Shown here in pieces: positions 42,467 to 51,206 of a DNA stretch of 64,000 bases. Both the position numbers and the translations under genes were made by a program. The stretch comes from an uncultured Flavobacteriia bacterium. Lineage in GTDB: Bacteria > Bacteroidota > Bacteroidia > Flavobacteriales_D > Crocinitomicaceae. The notes beneath the pieces were generated by a model. It was not told where the DNA came from. It ran no database searches and saw only the letters and a list, made by a program, of their open reading frames with translations. How positions within the stretch are numbered: the stretch's first letter is position 1; every line of letters begins with the position of its first letter. The DNA lies in the NCBI GenBank assembly GCA_903873915.1, contig CAIQQH010000113.1:1-64000 (forward strand), written 5' to 3'.

Positions 42467-43303
42467 CTAGAGCATATTGAGGTTGTGACGCACGTATGAA
42501 GTCAGGAATAAACGGTATTTTTTGTTATTCGGAATACGCACACGTTCGTTTAATATGGTGTGCGCGGTTGTCGTCTTAATTTTCTTGAACAACTTGTAAT
42601 AGTAGATATAAGCCATGTACACACCAAAACTAGCATTTTTTGGAAGTTGTTTTATACCCTCATAACCAAGTTGAAAATCGATTTCAATGTCGGCTTCGAT
42701 TTCTTTCTTCACCTCAGTGTTGAAAGCATTCAAATCAATTTTTGGAAAGTAGGTGCGTCCTAGCTCTTGATAATCTGCCTTCAAGTCTCTTAAGAAATTG
42801 ATTTTTTGAAATGCTGACCCCAATTTCATTGCTGCAGGTTTCAAGCGATTGTATTCTGTCTCATCACCGTTCACAAATACTTTCAGACACATCAAACCGA
42901 CTACTTCGGCCGAGCCGAGAATGTACTGTTCGTACTTACCGACATCGTATGCTTTCTTGTCCAAATCCATTTCCATGCTTTGAAGGAATGTTTCGATCAA
43001 CTCAAACGGAATTTGATACGTATTTACAGCCCACTGGAAACTATTTAGAATGGGATTTAGTGAAATACCTTGTTCGATAGCAGTGTACGTCTGTTTCTTG
43101 AAATCCGCCAATAGCGCTTCTTTGTCGAAGTCGTGAAAACTATCCACGATTTCATCTGCGAAGCGCACAAAACCGTAAATGGCATAGATTGGTTTGTGTA
43201 AGTCTTTGTGCAAGAAACTGATTCCCAGTGAAAAAGAGGTGCTGTAACGCTTGGTTGTCAGCTGACTCATTTCGTGGGATACACTATCAAACAATGTCTT
43301 CAT
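42467..43303 (-). CDS. crtB: Phytoene synthase
   Basis: It joins two geranylgeranyl diphosphates into phytoene. The 278-residue protein has both Asp-rich motifs: VRFADEIVDSFHDFD near residue 47 and INFLRDLKADYQELGRTYFP near 170. The start region (TKRYSTSFSLGISFLHKD) is also typical. It follows crtI with a 52-bp gap that carries a 17-base motif also present at the promoter of the ECF sigma gene that opens the cluster. Confidence 0.93.
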   Translation of the reverse strand: MKTLFDSVSHEMSQLTTKRYSTSFSLGISFLHKDLHKPIYAIYGFVRFADEIVDSFHDFDKEALLADFKKQTYTAIEQGISLNPILNSFQWAVNTYQIPFELIETFLQSMEMDLDKKAYDVGKYEQYILGSAEVVGLMCLKVFVNGDETEYNRLKPAAMKLGSAFQKINFLRDLKADYQELGRTYFPKIDLNAFNTEVKKEIEADIEIDFQLGYEGIKQLPKNASFGVYMAYIYYYKLFKKIKTTTAHTILNERVRIPNNKKYRLFLTSYVRHNLNML

Positions 43304-43355
43304 ATTCGTATTCGGTTTTGTAGTATAACAATCAACATGTCAAAGTGTTGACCAA

Positions 43356-44825
43356 TTAGTTAAATTTTTTCATGACCTCGCGGGCAACGACTTCTCCAGA
43401 GATGATTCCGGGGGGAATTCCTGGGCCTGGTACGGTAAGTTGTCCCGTGTAAAAGGCATTTGTCAATTTCTTGTTTTTCAAAGCGGGTTTCAAAAAAGCA
43501 GTTTGCATCAATGTGTTTGCCAAGCCATATGCGTTTCCTTTGAAGGCGTGGTAGTCCTTCTTAAAATCTGTAATGCAGTAACTCCGCTTGTAAACGATGT
43601 GCTCGCGAATGGATGTTCCTGTGTGCTTTTCAAGACGCTCCATCAACATATCGAAATACTTCTCACGGGTTGAATCGTCATCCGACAAGTCGGGCGCAAT
43701 AGGAATCAATAAGAATATGTTTTCCATGCCCTCCGGCGCTACTGTAGGATCCGTTACCGATGGGGCACTGGCATAGAAAAGCGGTGATGAGGGCCATTGT
43801 GGATTTTGATAAATCTCTACAGCGTGTTGTTCAAAGGACTCGTCGAAGAAAAGGTTGTGATGCAGCAAGTTAGGCACGCGCTTATTGACTCCTAGATAAA
43901 ACAAGAGGCTTGAAGGTGACATGGTACGTGTATCCCAATATTTATCAGAATAGTTGGCTTTCTTGTTGAGTATTTTTTTGTCTGTATGGTTGTAGTCTGC
44001 ACCTGAAATAAAGACGTCTGTTTCAAAGGCCCCATGTGCTGTTTCTACATGTGTCACTGTCTTTCCGTTGTAACGTATTCCTGTCACTTCGTGATCAGTC
44101 AAAATCTTTACACCGTTTTCTTTGGCAATGCGTTCAAAGGCTTCGAAAAATTTAAACATTCCACCCATAGGGTACCACGTTCCCAAGGAAATATCCGCGT
44201 AATTCATCAACGAATACAATGCCGGTGTATCTTTTGGCATCGCACCTAGAAACAGTACAGGAAACTCGAGAAGTGACAGAATTTTTTCATTCTTGAAATA
44301 GCGGCGAATGTAACTTGAAAAGGAGGACAACAAGTGCATGTTGAATAGTCCTTTAAGTATGCGCATGTCGGCAAATTCAGTGAGTTTAAGACTTGGTTTG
44401 AACACCAATTCTTTCATCCCGACTTGGTATTTGTACGCAGCGTCTTTTAAGAATTTTTTCAGCTGAATGGAGCTTCCAGGCTCTTGTGACTCGAACCAAG
44501 CGAACAATTCTTCTTCATTTGCTGGAATGTTGCTGTGGCTATCGTCGGACCAAAAAACACGGTAAGATGGATCTAGACGTTTTAAATCGTAGAAATCAGA
44601 CGCGGTATAACCAAACTGCTTGTAAAAATCCTCAAACACATCGGGCATCCAGTACCAGCTTGGACCCATGTCAAAGGTGAATCCTTGTTCCGAAAATTGA
44701 CGTCCACGTCCGCCAATACCGCTGTTCTTCTCAAGGATAGTTACATCGTAACCCGCTTTCCCCAAGAAACTTGCACAAGAAAGACTTGATATCCCAGCTC
44801 CGACAATTGTAACTTTTTTACCCAT
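43356..44825 (-). CDS. crtI: Phytoene desaturase
   Basis: It introduces double bonds into phytoene, leading to lycopene-type carotenoids. The 489-residue flavoprotein has the N-terminal FAD fold (VTIVGAGISSLSCASFLGKAGYDVTILEKN, GGRGRQF) and the C-terminal bacterial-type phytoene dehydrogenase signature (FYTGQLTVPGPGIPPGIISGEVVA). No lycopene cyclase or hydroxylase gene is in the window, so the final pigment is unknown. It begins 4 bp after the sigma gene stop. Confidence 0.94.
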   Translation of the reverse strand: MGKKVTIVGAGISSLSCASFLGKAGYDVTILEKNSGIGGRGRQFSEQGFTFDMGPSWYWMPDVFEDFYKQFGYTASDFYDLKRLDPSYRVFWSDDSHSNIPANEEELFAWFESQEPGSSIQLKKFLKDAAYKYQVGMKELVFKPSLKLTEFADMRILKGLFNMHLLSSFSSYIRRYFKNEKILSLLEFPVLFLGAMPKDTPALYSLMNYADISLGTWYPMGGMFKFFEAFERIAKENGVKILTDHEVTGIRYNGKTVTHVETAHGAFETDVFISGADYNHTDKKILNKKANYSDKYWDTRTMSPSSLLFYLGVNKRVPNLLHHNLFFDESFEQHAVEIYQNPQWPSSPLFYASAPSVTDPTVAPEGMENIFLLIPIAPDLSDDDSTREKYFDMLMERLEKHTGTSIREHIVYKRSYCITDFKKDYHAFKGNAYGLANTLMQTAFLKPALKNKKLTNAFYTGQLTVPGPGIPPGIISGEVVAREVMKKFN

Positions 44826-44829
44826 TGAA

Positions 44830-45342
44830 TCAATTGAGTGAATAGTGATAATCTGGAAGTGATTCCATTAATTTTTTCCGTGCGATGAAGATGCGACTCT
44901 TCACCGTACCAATTGGAATTCCAAGTTTATCTGCAATTTCCTTATACTTAAACCCTTGAAAATGCATTTCAAATGGCTCTTTGTATTCGCGCTCTAAGTT
45001 ACTGATTTGTTTGTTTATTTCTTTTTCGATGAGAAGATTCATTGGATAAACTTGCCCATCGGTGGTGTTATTCATCACGAAATCCTCTTTCGAATGATCG
45101 AAAATAGAACCAGATTTTTGCCTTCTGCGGTATTGATTAATGAAGATGTTGCGCATGATCGTAAATACCCAAGCCTTGAAATTAGTTTGTGGCGTGTAGT
45201 AATTGCGGTACGTAATCGCTTTCAACATCGTCTCTTGCGTTAAATCCCGTGCATCTTCCCGATTGCGGGTAAAGTTCATTGCGAATGACTGAAGATTATT
45301 CTCCATTCCAATAAGCGCTTCGTTGAATTCTACTGTTGACAT
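44830..45342 (-). CDS. ECF RNA polymerase sigma factor heading the carotenoid/photolyase cluster
   Basis: The 170-residue protein has sigma region 2 (FAMNFTRNREDARDLTQETMLKAI, NFKAWVFTIMRNIFINQYRR) and a region 4 helix-turn-helix (FEMHFQGFKYKEIADKLGIPIGTVKSRIFIARKKL). The ATG at 45342 was preferred to an upstream in-frame start that would overlap the promoter. It is first in the row sigma-crtI-crtB-idi-pterin synthase-phr-bcp and may drive the cluster in response to light or oxidative stress; this role is inferred. No anti-sigma gene is adjacent. Confidence 0.88.
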   Translation of the reverse strand: MSTVEFNEALIGMENNLQSFAMNFTRNREDARDLTQETMLKAITYRNYYTPQTNFKAWVFTIMRNIFINQYRRRQKSGSIFDHSKEDFVMNNTTDGQVYPMNLLIEKEINKQISNLEREYKEPFEMHFQGFKYKEIADKLGIPIGTVKSRIFIARKKLMESLPDYHYSLN

Positions 45343-45350
45343 ATCGTTTT

Positions 45351-45414
45351 GTTTAATCAATGACACGTCAAAGTTAAACAAAAAGTGTTTAATGTTTTAA
45401 AAAAAAGATTAAAC
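45351..45414. promoter_or_regulatory. Two tandem dyads over the sigma/crt promoter
   Basis: GTTTAAT (45351-45357) N15 GTTAAAC (45373-45379) and GTTTAAT (45387-45393) N14 ATTAAAC (45408-45414) form two inverted repeats of the same design. The first covers the -7 element at 45369-45376 (TAACTTTG, minus strand). This layout fits a repressor operator controlling the carotenoid/photolyase cluster. Confidence 0.55.
45369..45376 (-). promoter_or_regulatory. -7 promoter element of the sigma-crtI-crtB cluster
   Basis: TAACTTTG on the minus strand matches TAnnTTTG, 26 bp before the sigma start codon, and lies inside the first dyad. Confidence 0.5.
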
Positions 45415-45491
45415 AAAATAAAATTAATAGTCAAAAAAAGTGAACGTGTTGATAAACAGTAGTATAGATATTTAATCTTGACTGAAACGCG

Positions 45492-46637
45492 TCAGCTTTT
45501 AACAAAGATTAAATTGCTAACTGTTCGCGCTGTGGATTTTACATCATCAATTTCAGTTCCTGATATGGTGACATGACCCATTTTTCTGAACGGTTTTGTG
45601 GTCGATTTACCATACAAATGTGGGTGCACTCCGGGCAGGGCCAATGCTTTTTCCAATCCGTCATAAATGACAGGACCTTCAAATCCCTCTGCTCCGAGTA
45701 AATTGATCATAGCTCCAGCTCTAACTATGTCTGTTTCGCCCAATGGAAGTCCGAGCACGGCTCTTAAATGCTGCTCAAATTGCGAGGTGATGTTGCATTC
45801 GATGGTATGGTGTCCACTGTTGTGGGGTCGAGGTGCAATTTCATTCACCAAAAGTTGAGCATCCTGCGTTAGGAACATTTCTACAGCCAATATCCCAACC
45901 ATCTCAAGCTCGCGAATTACTTTTTGGGCCAATTCATGCGCGGCACTTTCAATGTCACTGCTTATTTCTGATGGGCAGAACAGAAACTCAACAAGGTTTG
46001 CTTCGGGATGAAACTCGCATTCAACAGCGGGAAACGCTCGTATTTCACCCTTTTCGTTGCGTGCAACAATGACAGATAGCTCTTTTTGAAACGGGATCAG
46101 CTGTTCGACAACAGAAGGTGCATGAAACAACTTAGTGAAGTCCTGTGCACGTTTAATCAATTGAACTCCACGGCCATCGTACCCACCTGTGCGAAGTTTT
46201 TGCACAAATGGTGCTGATATCTTAGCTACAGTGATTTCTTCTGCATTGGTGTAAAGTTGAAAATCAGCGGTAGGAATTCCATGTGTCTTGTAAAATTCCT
46301 TCTGAATTCCTTTGTCTCGAATGATGCGTAAAACGCGAGGTTGAGGGAAGACACGAATACCTTCATTCTCCAGTTTTTCGAGTGCTTCAATGCATACATT
46401 TTCGATTTCAACTGTGATCACATCCTTGTCGGAACCAAATGCATACAAGGTGTCAAAATCATTGAGACTTCCGACAGTAAAGGAATGGGCTATGTCTTTG
46501 CACGGAGCGTTTGGATCAGGGTCAAGCGCATGCACATGTACATCAAAATCAATTGCCGATTGAATGAACATTCTACCGAGTTGACCTCCTCCAACCATTC
46601 CCAATCGGCAAGTCTTGCCATACCACTGTTGTTTCAT
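45492..46637 (-). CDS. purK: 5-(carboxyamino)imidazole ribonucleotide synthase
   Basis: PurK uses ATP and bicarbonate to carboxylate AIR, the step before PurE. The 381-residue ATP-grasp enzyme has the N-terminal GMVGGGQLGRMF motif, the central RTGGYDGRGV loop and ATP-grasp metal ligands in VNEIAPRPHNSGHHTIE. It is transcribed alone, divergent from hpt. The purE gene is at the far left of the window. Confidence 0.95.
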   Translation of the reverse strand: MKQQWYGKTCRLGMVGGGQLGRMFIQSAIDFDVHVHALDPDPNAPCKDIAHSFTVGSLNDFDTLYAFGSDKDVITVEIENVCIEALEKLENEGIRVFPQPRVLRIIRDKGIQKEFYKTHGIPTADFQLYTNAEEITVAKISAPFVQKLRTGGYDGRGVQLIKRAQDFTKLFHAPSVVEQLIPFQKELSVIVARNEKGEIRAFPAVECEFHPEANLVEFLFCPSEISSDIESAAHELAQKVIRELEMVGILAVEMFLTQDAQLLVNEIAPRPHNSGHHTIECNITSQFEQHLRAVLGLPLGETDIVRAGAMINLLGAEGFEGPVIYDGLEKALALPGVHPHLYGKSTTKPFRKMGHVTISGTEIDDVKSTARTVSNLIFVKS

Positions 46638-46716
46638 GAAGCAAAGATACGTGCGAAATCAACAGCCGTTCAAAACTTTCGTAGGAAAGATTTCAAAAAG
46701 GTCTTGCTTAAAACCT

Positions 46717-46724
46717 TACCTTTG
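46717..46724 (+). promoter_or_regulatory. -7 promoter element of hpt-adk
   Basis: TACCTTTG matches TAnnTTTG exactly, 11 bp before the hpt start, implying a very short leader. Confidence 0.55.
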
Positions 46725-46735
46725 GGAACTATTTT

Positions 46736-47281
46736 ATGTGTCGCCAATTGATAACACTGCACGATAAAGAATTTGAGCCCTTCATTTTAGAAGATGAAAT
46801 CTTGGACCGAATTGGGACCATTGGAGCTTTTTTGTCGGATGAATACGCAGACAAAAACCCACTATTCATTGCTGTCTTGAATGGCTCCTTTATGGTCGCT
46901 TCTGACCTTTTGAAGTCGATGTCCATTCCTTGCGAGATCTCATTTGTGAAGGTAAGTTCGTACCACGGTACCGCGTCTACTGGTCGTGTAGATGAGCTCA
47001 TTGGCTTAAATACGAATGTTCGTGACCGACACATTATTCTCTTAGAAGACATTGTAGATACGGGTGTCACTGTCGATAAAGTGTTGAAACTTTTGTCGGT
47101 GGCTGAACCAGCTTCTGTAAAGACCTGTACGCTCTTGTTTAAACCGGATGCGTTCAAAGGGAAAAAGACACCTGATTTTATTGGATTTTCTGTTCCAGAG
47201 TTGTTTGTTGTTGGTTATGGACTCGACTACAACGAGTTGGGAAGAAATTTACGCGATATTTATAAGTTGAAAGAAGATTGA
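46736..47281 (+). CDS. hpt: Hypoxanthine phosphoribosyltransferase
   Basis: It salvages hypoxanthine and guanine to IMP and GMP with PRPP. The 181-residue protein has the PRPP-binding loop HIILLEDIVDTGVTV near residue 103, the KVSSYHG loop and the C-terminal DFIGFSVPELFVVGYGLDYNE typical of the family. It lies 4 bp upstream of adk, so purine salvage and adenylate interconversion are co-expressed. Confidence 0.95.
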   Translation: MCRQLITLHDKEFEPFILEDEILDRIGTIGAFLSDEYADKNPLFIAVLNGSFMVASDLLKSMSIPCEISFVKVSSYHGTASTGRVDELIGLNTNVRDRHIILLEDIVDTGVTVDKVLKLLSVAEPASVKTCTLLFKPDAFKGKKTPDFIGFSVPELFVVGYGLDYNELGRNLRDIYKLKED

Positions 47282-47285
47282 AGTC

Positions 47286-47858
47286 ATGTTGAACATTGTA
47301 TTATTTGGACCTCCAGGAGCAGGTAAAGGAACACAGTCGGAACGATTAATTGAGCGCTATGGTTTGGTGCATTTGTCAACCGGTGATATTTTTCGTGCGA
47401 ACATAAAAGGAGAAACAGAACTTGGAGTGATGGCAAAAAGCTTCATGGACCAAGGAAAATTGGTGCCCGATGAGGTGACCATCGACATGCTTCGTACAGA
47501 AGTAATGAAACATGAAAACCCAAAAGGATTTATTTTTGATGGTTTTCCACGCACCAACGCGCAAGCGGAGGCCTTGGACGCATTGCTAGAAGAATTAAAT
47601 GCACCCATTACGATGATGTTGGCTTTGGAGGTGGAAGAATCAGAATTGAAAATTCGTTTGATGAAGCGCGCTGAATCTAGCGGTCGTGTTGATGATGCTG
47701 ATCCAGCAATCATTGAAAATCGCATACGTGTATATAACAACGAAACAGCACCAGTGAAAGAGTTTTACATGGCACAAAACAAGTTCAAATCAATCGATGG
47801 CATTGGGTCAATCGATGACATTACAGAGCGACTCTTTGAGGCCATTGACAATGAATAA
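47286..47858 (+). CDS. adk: Adenylate kinase
   Basis: It interconverts ATP, AMP and ADP. The 190-residue protein has the P-loop GPPGAGKGTQSE, the AMP-binding stretch HLSTGDIFRANI, GFIFDGFPRTNAQAEAL and the short LID RAESSGRVDDADPAIIENRI. The short, cysteine-free LID indicates the small form without a zinc-binding insert. A strong terminator follows 17 bp past the stop. Confidence 0.96.
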   Translation: MLNIVLFGPPGAGKGTQSERLIERYGLVHLSTGDIFRANIKGETELGVMAKSFMDQGKLVPDEVTIDMLRTEVMKHENPKGFIFDGFPRTNAQAEALDALLEELNAPITMMLALEVEESELKIRLMKRAESSGRVDDADPAIIENRIRVYNNETAPVKEFYMAQNKFKSIDGIGSIDDITERLFEAIDNE

Positions 47859-47875
47859 AGTCCTATTCTTAAAAG

Positions 47876-47899
47876 AGTCCACTACGGTGGACTTTTTTT
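47876..47899 (+). terminator. Intrinsic terminator of hpt-adk
   Basis: AGTCCAC-TACG-GTGGACT forms a 7-bp perfect stem with a tetraloop followed by seven T, immediately before the obg promoter. Confidence 0.88.
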
Positions 47900-47915
47900 A
47901 TGTCATGGTTTATCC

Positions 47916-47923
47916 TACCTTTG
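47916..47923 (+). promoter_or_regulatory. -7 promoter element of obg
   Basis: TACCTTTG matches TAnnTTTG, 16 bp before the obg ATG. It supports the shorter start at 47939 over the upstream frame. Confidence 0.6.
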
Positions 47924-47938
47924 CATACATCTAAAATC

Positions 47939-48931
47939 ATGGCTTCAGACAATTTTGTTGATTACGTAAAAATTAATTGTGCCTCTGGCAATGGCGGAGG
48001 TGGATCAACTCATTTCCGCAGGGAAAAGTACATTCCGAAAGGCGGTCCCGATGGAGGGGATGGAGGTCGTGGTGGTCATATTATCGTTCGCGGAAATGTA
48101 CAGTTGTGGACTTTGCTTCACTTAAAATACAAAAAACACGTCAAAGCTGGACATGGTACACATGGTTCAGGAAACCTAAAAACTGGTGGCCAAGGGCAAG
48201 ATGAATACATCGAAGTGCCATTGGGAACGATTGCTCGTGATGAAGAAACAGGAGAAGTGATGTTCGAAATCACCAAAGATGGTGAGGAAATAATTATTCA
48301 GCCTGGAGGACGAGGAGGACTTGGCAACACCCATTTCAAATCACCGACGAATCAAACTCCCCACCATGCGCAACCGGGTGAATCTGGTCTGGTAGGTTGG
48401 AAAATTCTTGAATTGAAAGTACTGGCAGATGTTGGTCTTGTTGGCTTCCCAAATGCTGGAAAAAGCACACTTCTTTCTGTCTTAAGTTCGGCTAAACCTG
48501 AAATTGGAAATTATCCATTTACTACCCTTCGTCCAAACTTGGGCATCGTGAAATACCGCGACTATCGTTCTTTCATCATGGCAGATATTCCAGGCATCAT
48601 CGAGGGCGCGCATCAAGGAAAAGGCCTTGGATTGAGGTTCTTGCGACATATTGAACGAAACTCGTTGCTCCTATTTATGATCCCTGCAGACAGCGAGGAC
48701 ATCAAAAAGGAATACAAGGTATTGTTGAATGAATTGAAATTGTACAATCCTGAATTGTTGCACAAAGAGCGCATTTTGGCCATTACAAAATCGGACATGT
48801 TGGACGAGGTGATGATTGCTCAAATGAAAAAAGCTTTACCAAAAATTCCATACTTGTTTATTTCTTCTCTTGCTCAAATGGGCTTGGTCGAATTGAAAGA
48901 TTTGATTTGGGAACGATTGAACCATGATTGA
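47939..48931 (+). CDS. obg: GTPase Obg/CgtA
   Basis: This ribosome-associated GTPase acts in 50S assembly and stress control. The 330-residue protein has the glycine-rich Obg domain ([31 protein letters not shown], about 1-158). The GTPase domain follows with G1 [10 protein letters not shown]3 DIPGIIEGA and G4 TKSD. There is no C-terminal OCT extension, which is common outside Firmicutes. The upstream in-frame start would place the promoter inside the gene. It overlaps the PAP2 gene by 8 bp. Confidence 0.95.
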   Translation: MASDNFVDYVKINCASGNGGGGSTHFRREKYIPKGGPDGGDGGRGGHIIVRGNVQLWTLLHLKYKKHVKAGHGTHGSGNLKTGGQGQDEYIEVPLGTIARDEETGEVMFEITKDGEEIIIQPGGRGGLGNTHFKSPTNQTPHHAQPGESGLVGWKILELKVLADVGLVGFPNAGKSTLLSVLSSAKPEIGNYPFTTLRPNLGIVKYRDYRSFIMADIPGIIEGAHQGKGLGLRFLRHIERNSLLLFMIPADSEDIKKEYKVLLNELKLYNPELLHKERILAITKSDMLDEVMIAQMKKALPKIPYLFISSLAQMGLVELKDLIWERLNHD

Positions 48932-49517
48932 CACCTTAGAATCCATTGATCGGGCGATTGTACTTGCTGTAAATAGCTGGAATACTCCCTGGCTGGATGA
49001 GGTGATGTGGTGGGTGTCGGCTCGAATTACTTGGATTCCACTTTATGTCTTGCTGTTTTATTTGGGACTAAAAAATCTTCAACGAAGCGCTTTTGTTTTT
49101 TATCTGTTTGCAGCAGTGATTGCAGTAATTCTTGCGGATCTCATTTCTGTATATTGCTTTAAGGAGGTGTTTATGCGTTATCGTCCATCGCACAATGCTC
49201 TTTTGACCAACAGATTGCATCTTTACGAATTAAAACCGGGGGAGTTCTATAAAGGTGGGATGTATGGGTTCGTCTCTTCACATGCTGCCAATTTCTTTGC
49301 ATTAGCCATGGTATCGGTCAAGGTGTTTCAGTCACGCTTCCCAAAAATGAAGTATTACTTATTGGCTGCGGCCATTCTTATTTGTTTCAGCCGACTCTAT
49401 TTGGGTGTTCATTATGCATCGGATTTAGTTGCTGGAGGGCTCATTGGTGCCTGCATTGGCTATTTGAGCTACCGCTTAGTTTACCTTAGGTTTACCACAA
49501 AAACCACATCCAAATGA
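48924..49517 (+). CDS. PAP2-family membrane phosphatase
   Basis: The 197-residue integral membrane protein has about five hydrophobic segments and the three-part acid phosphatase signature: [20 protein letters not shown] and [12 protein letters not shown]. Relatives dephosphorylate undecaprenyl diphosphate, phosphatidic acid or lipid A. The exact lipid substrate is not readable. It overlaps obg by 8 bp and crcB by 4 bp, so the three form an operon. Confidence 0.9.
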   Translation: MIDTLESIDRAIVLAVNSWNTPWLDEVMWWVSARITWIPLYVLLFYLGLKNLQRSAFVFYLFAAVIAVILADLISVYCFKEVFMRYRPSHNALLTNRLHLYELKPGEFYKGGMYGFVSSHAANFFALAMVSVKVFQSRFPKMKYYLLAAAILICFSRLYLGVHYASDLVAGGLIGACIGYLSYRLVYLRFTTKTTSK

Positions 49518-49870
49518 CTTGGCTCCTCATCTTTATCGGCGGTGGACTAGGCAGCTTGGCACGCTATGGTTTTAGTTTGGCAGCGTTGCGCTTGTACAAT
49601 GGGAATTTCCCTTTGGGGACGTTTATTAGCAATGTATTGTCTTGTGTTGTCCTTGTAATCCTCGCGCATTTTATTCAGGACAAAACGAATAGCGAGGCAT
49701 GGGTTCGGCCGCTTTTAGTGGTCGGATTTTGTGGTGGATTCAGTACCTTTAGTACGTTGAGCAACGAAACTGTTCAGTTGATGATTTCGGGCAATATGGT
49801 TTTGGCCCTGTTCAACATTCTTCTTTCATTGGCAACGGCAGTAGGAATCATCTATTGGTTCAGGCCTTGA
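49514..49870 (+). CDS. crcB: Fluoride channel Fluc/CrcB
   Basis: It exports toxic fluoride as a dual-topology dimer. The 118-residue protein has four membrane segments and the family motifs GGGLGSLARYG, FPLGTFISNV and VGFCGGFSTFSTLSNE, the last with the phenylalanine and polar track that line the pore. There is no fluoride riboswitch before it, since it is coupled to the PAP2 gene by an ATGA overlap. Its stop abuts the convergent acyltransferase stop with no spacing. Confidence 0.93.
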   Translation: MTWLLIFIGGGLGSLARYGFSLAALRLYNGNFPLGTFISNVLSCVVLVILAHFIQDKTNSEAWVRPLLVVGFCGGFSTFSTLSNETVQLMISGNMVLALFNILLSLATAVGIIYWFRP

Positions 49871-51196
49871 TTATGCCACCGGGATTTGATTGTGAATTTC
49901 GGTCAAGAGCTCAGAACGCTGCTGCACCCATGTTTGCAAATTCATATGCTTGGCGCGACTACTTTCTCTGTACCGCTTGAGGTGTCGAAACCACATGTAC
50001 GCAGCCAAACCAAATAGACCGATAAGATGATAGTAAAGTATTCCTAGTAGATAGCTGGGGCAGATAAATGCGTGAAATAGAAAGATGACGGGTATATTCA
50101 GTAAACCTATAGAAATCATTCCTAGAATCAATTTGACCGAACTCCAAAAAACGCGTCGCTTAAATGATTTCTCCACAAAACGTTTGACGGTAATATAAGG
50201 AATTGCGCAGTGAACCATTCCGAGGAGCATAAATGGAAATAAGATGATGAGTCGAATGATGTCTGTCAGCCGATTGATTTCTCCGTGATTGGCCATTTCG
50301 CGCACGTGATTTTCATCAATCTCGTCCTTCTTTAAGGCGGTGAAGTAATGCTCCATTTTATCTTTTAGTGGAGCTAAATGCACTTTCTCTTCATGTGTTT
50401 TTTCATTCAGCCAAAGCGCTAGTTTTTGAGAATAGCGCCAACGTGTTTCAAGTGCAATGGAATGGTCACTGTGGACTGCATTCATTCCTTTACGCGTGAG
50501 CATCATCACCTGCTCATGAAACGTACTCCACTGAATATCTTCGACATGGGTAATCTGTGTCTTCAGTAGGTCTTCAACTTTTTTAGTTAGTTCCGTTATT
50601 ATTTTGTTTGGATTCTCGAGGTATAGTTCTTTGTAATCGTTCAAACAGAATTTTTCTGACGTGGAAACGAGACAGTCACTGCGCATTTCGTTGGGATCAG
50701 AATAATTGATACCAACGGCAGCGATATAAATTTTTTTCGTCCAATTTATTTTTTCTAAGACGTGAAATCCGATGCGAACGGCACCTTTCTTTAAGGGTTT
50801 CAATCGCCGAATGAACACATCGTCTGTAAATCCCTCCCCAAATATAAGGAGGTTACGTCCAAAGGATAAAATACGGGCACATTGGTCAAATACTTCCACG
50901 TTTTTATCTTTGGTATCTCCACCATCATGCTGGCGGTAGATGGGTAACATGTGTGCCGCCCAAAGAAATGGTTTTGAAATAGGTGTGAACACATCAGACC
51001 GTGTCATGAAGAAAACTATGGGACGACGTAAGCTAGCAGCAGTGAGTGGGTCCATGAACGATGCCGCATGATTGCTCACATAGATGGTGCGGCCATACCA
51101 TTCGCGGGGACTATTGATACTTTTATTTCGTGGATAGAAAATACGCAGGCTATACTTTAGAGTGAAAAATAACATGAGATAAAAAAAACGCATCAT
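49871..51196 (-). CDS. PlsC-type acyltransferase with extra membrane segments
   Basis: The 441-residue protein has the glycerolipid acyltransferase HxxxxD motif in SNHAASFMDPL, the FFMTRSDVF region and GEGFTDD in place of the usual PEGTR block. A helical region (about 250-320) and several C-terminal membrane segments (about 320-415) follow. It probably acylates a lipid or glycerol phosphate at the inner membrane; its substrate is unknown. It lies 10 bp downstream of the PorP/SprF gene. Confidence 0.82.
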   Translation of the reverse strand: MMRFFYLMLFFTLKYSLRIFYPRNKSINSPREWYGRTIYVSNHAASFMDPLTAASLRRPIVFFMTRSDVFTPISKPFLWAAHMLPIYRQHDGGDTKDKNVEVFDQCARILSFGRNLLIFGEGFTDDVFIRRLKPLKKGAVRIGFHVLEKINWTKKIYIAAVGINYSDPNEMRSDCLVSTSEKFCLNDYKELYLENPNKIITELTKKVEDLLKTQITHVEDIQWSTFHEQVMMLTRKGMNAVHSDHSIALETRWRYSQKLALWLNEKTHEEKVHLAPLKDKMEHYFTALKKDEIDENHVREMANHGEINRLTDIIRLIILFPFMLLGMVHCAIPYITVKRFVEKSFKRRVFWSSVKLILGMISIGLLNIPVIFLFHAFICPSYLLGILYYHLIGLFGLAAYMWFRHLKRYRESSRAKHMNLQTWVQQRSELLTEIHNQIPVA

Positions 51197-51206
51197 AATT
51201 CTAGAA

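Noticed and set aside
49480-49514. Fluoride riboswitch before crcB
   Set aside because: crcB starts inside the stop of the PAP2 gene (ATGA), leaving no leader for a riboswitch.
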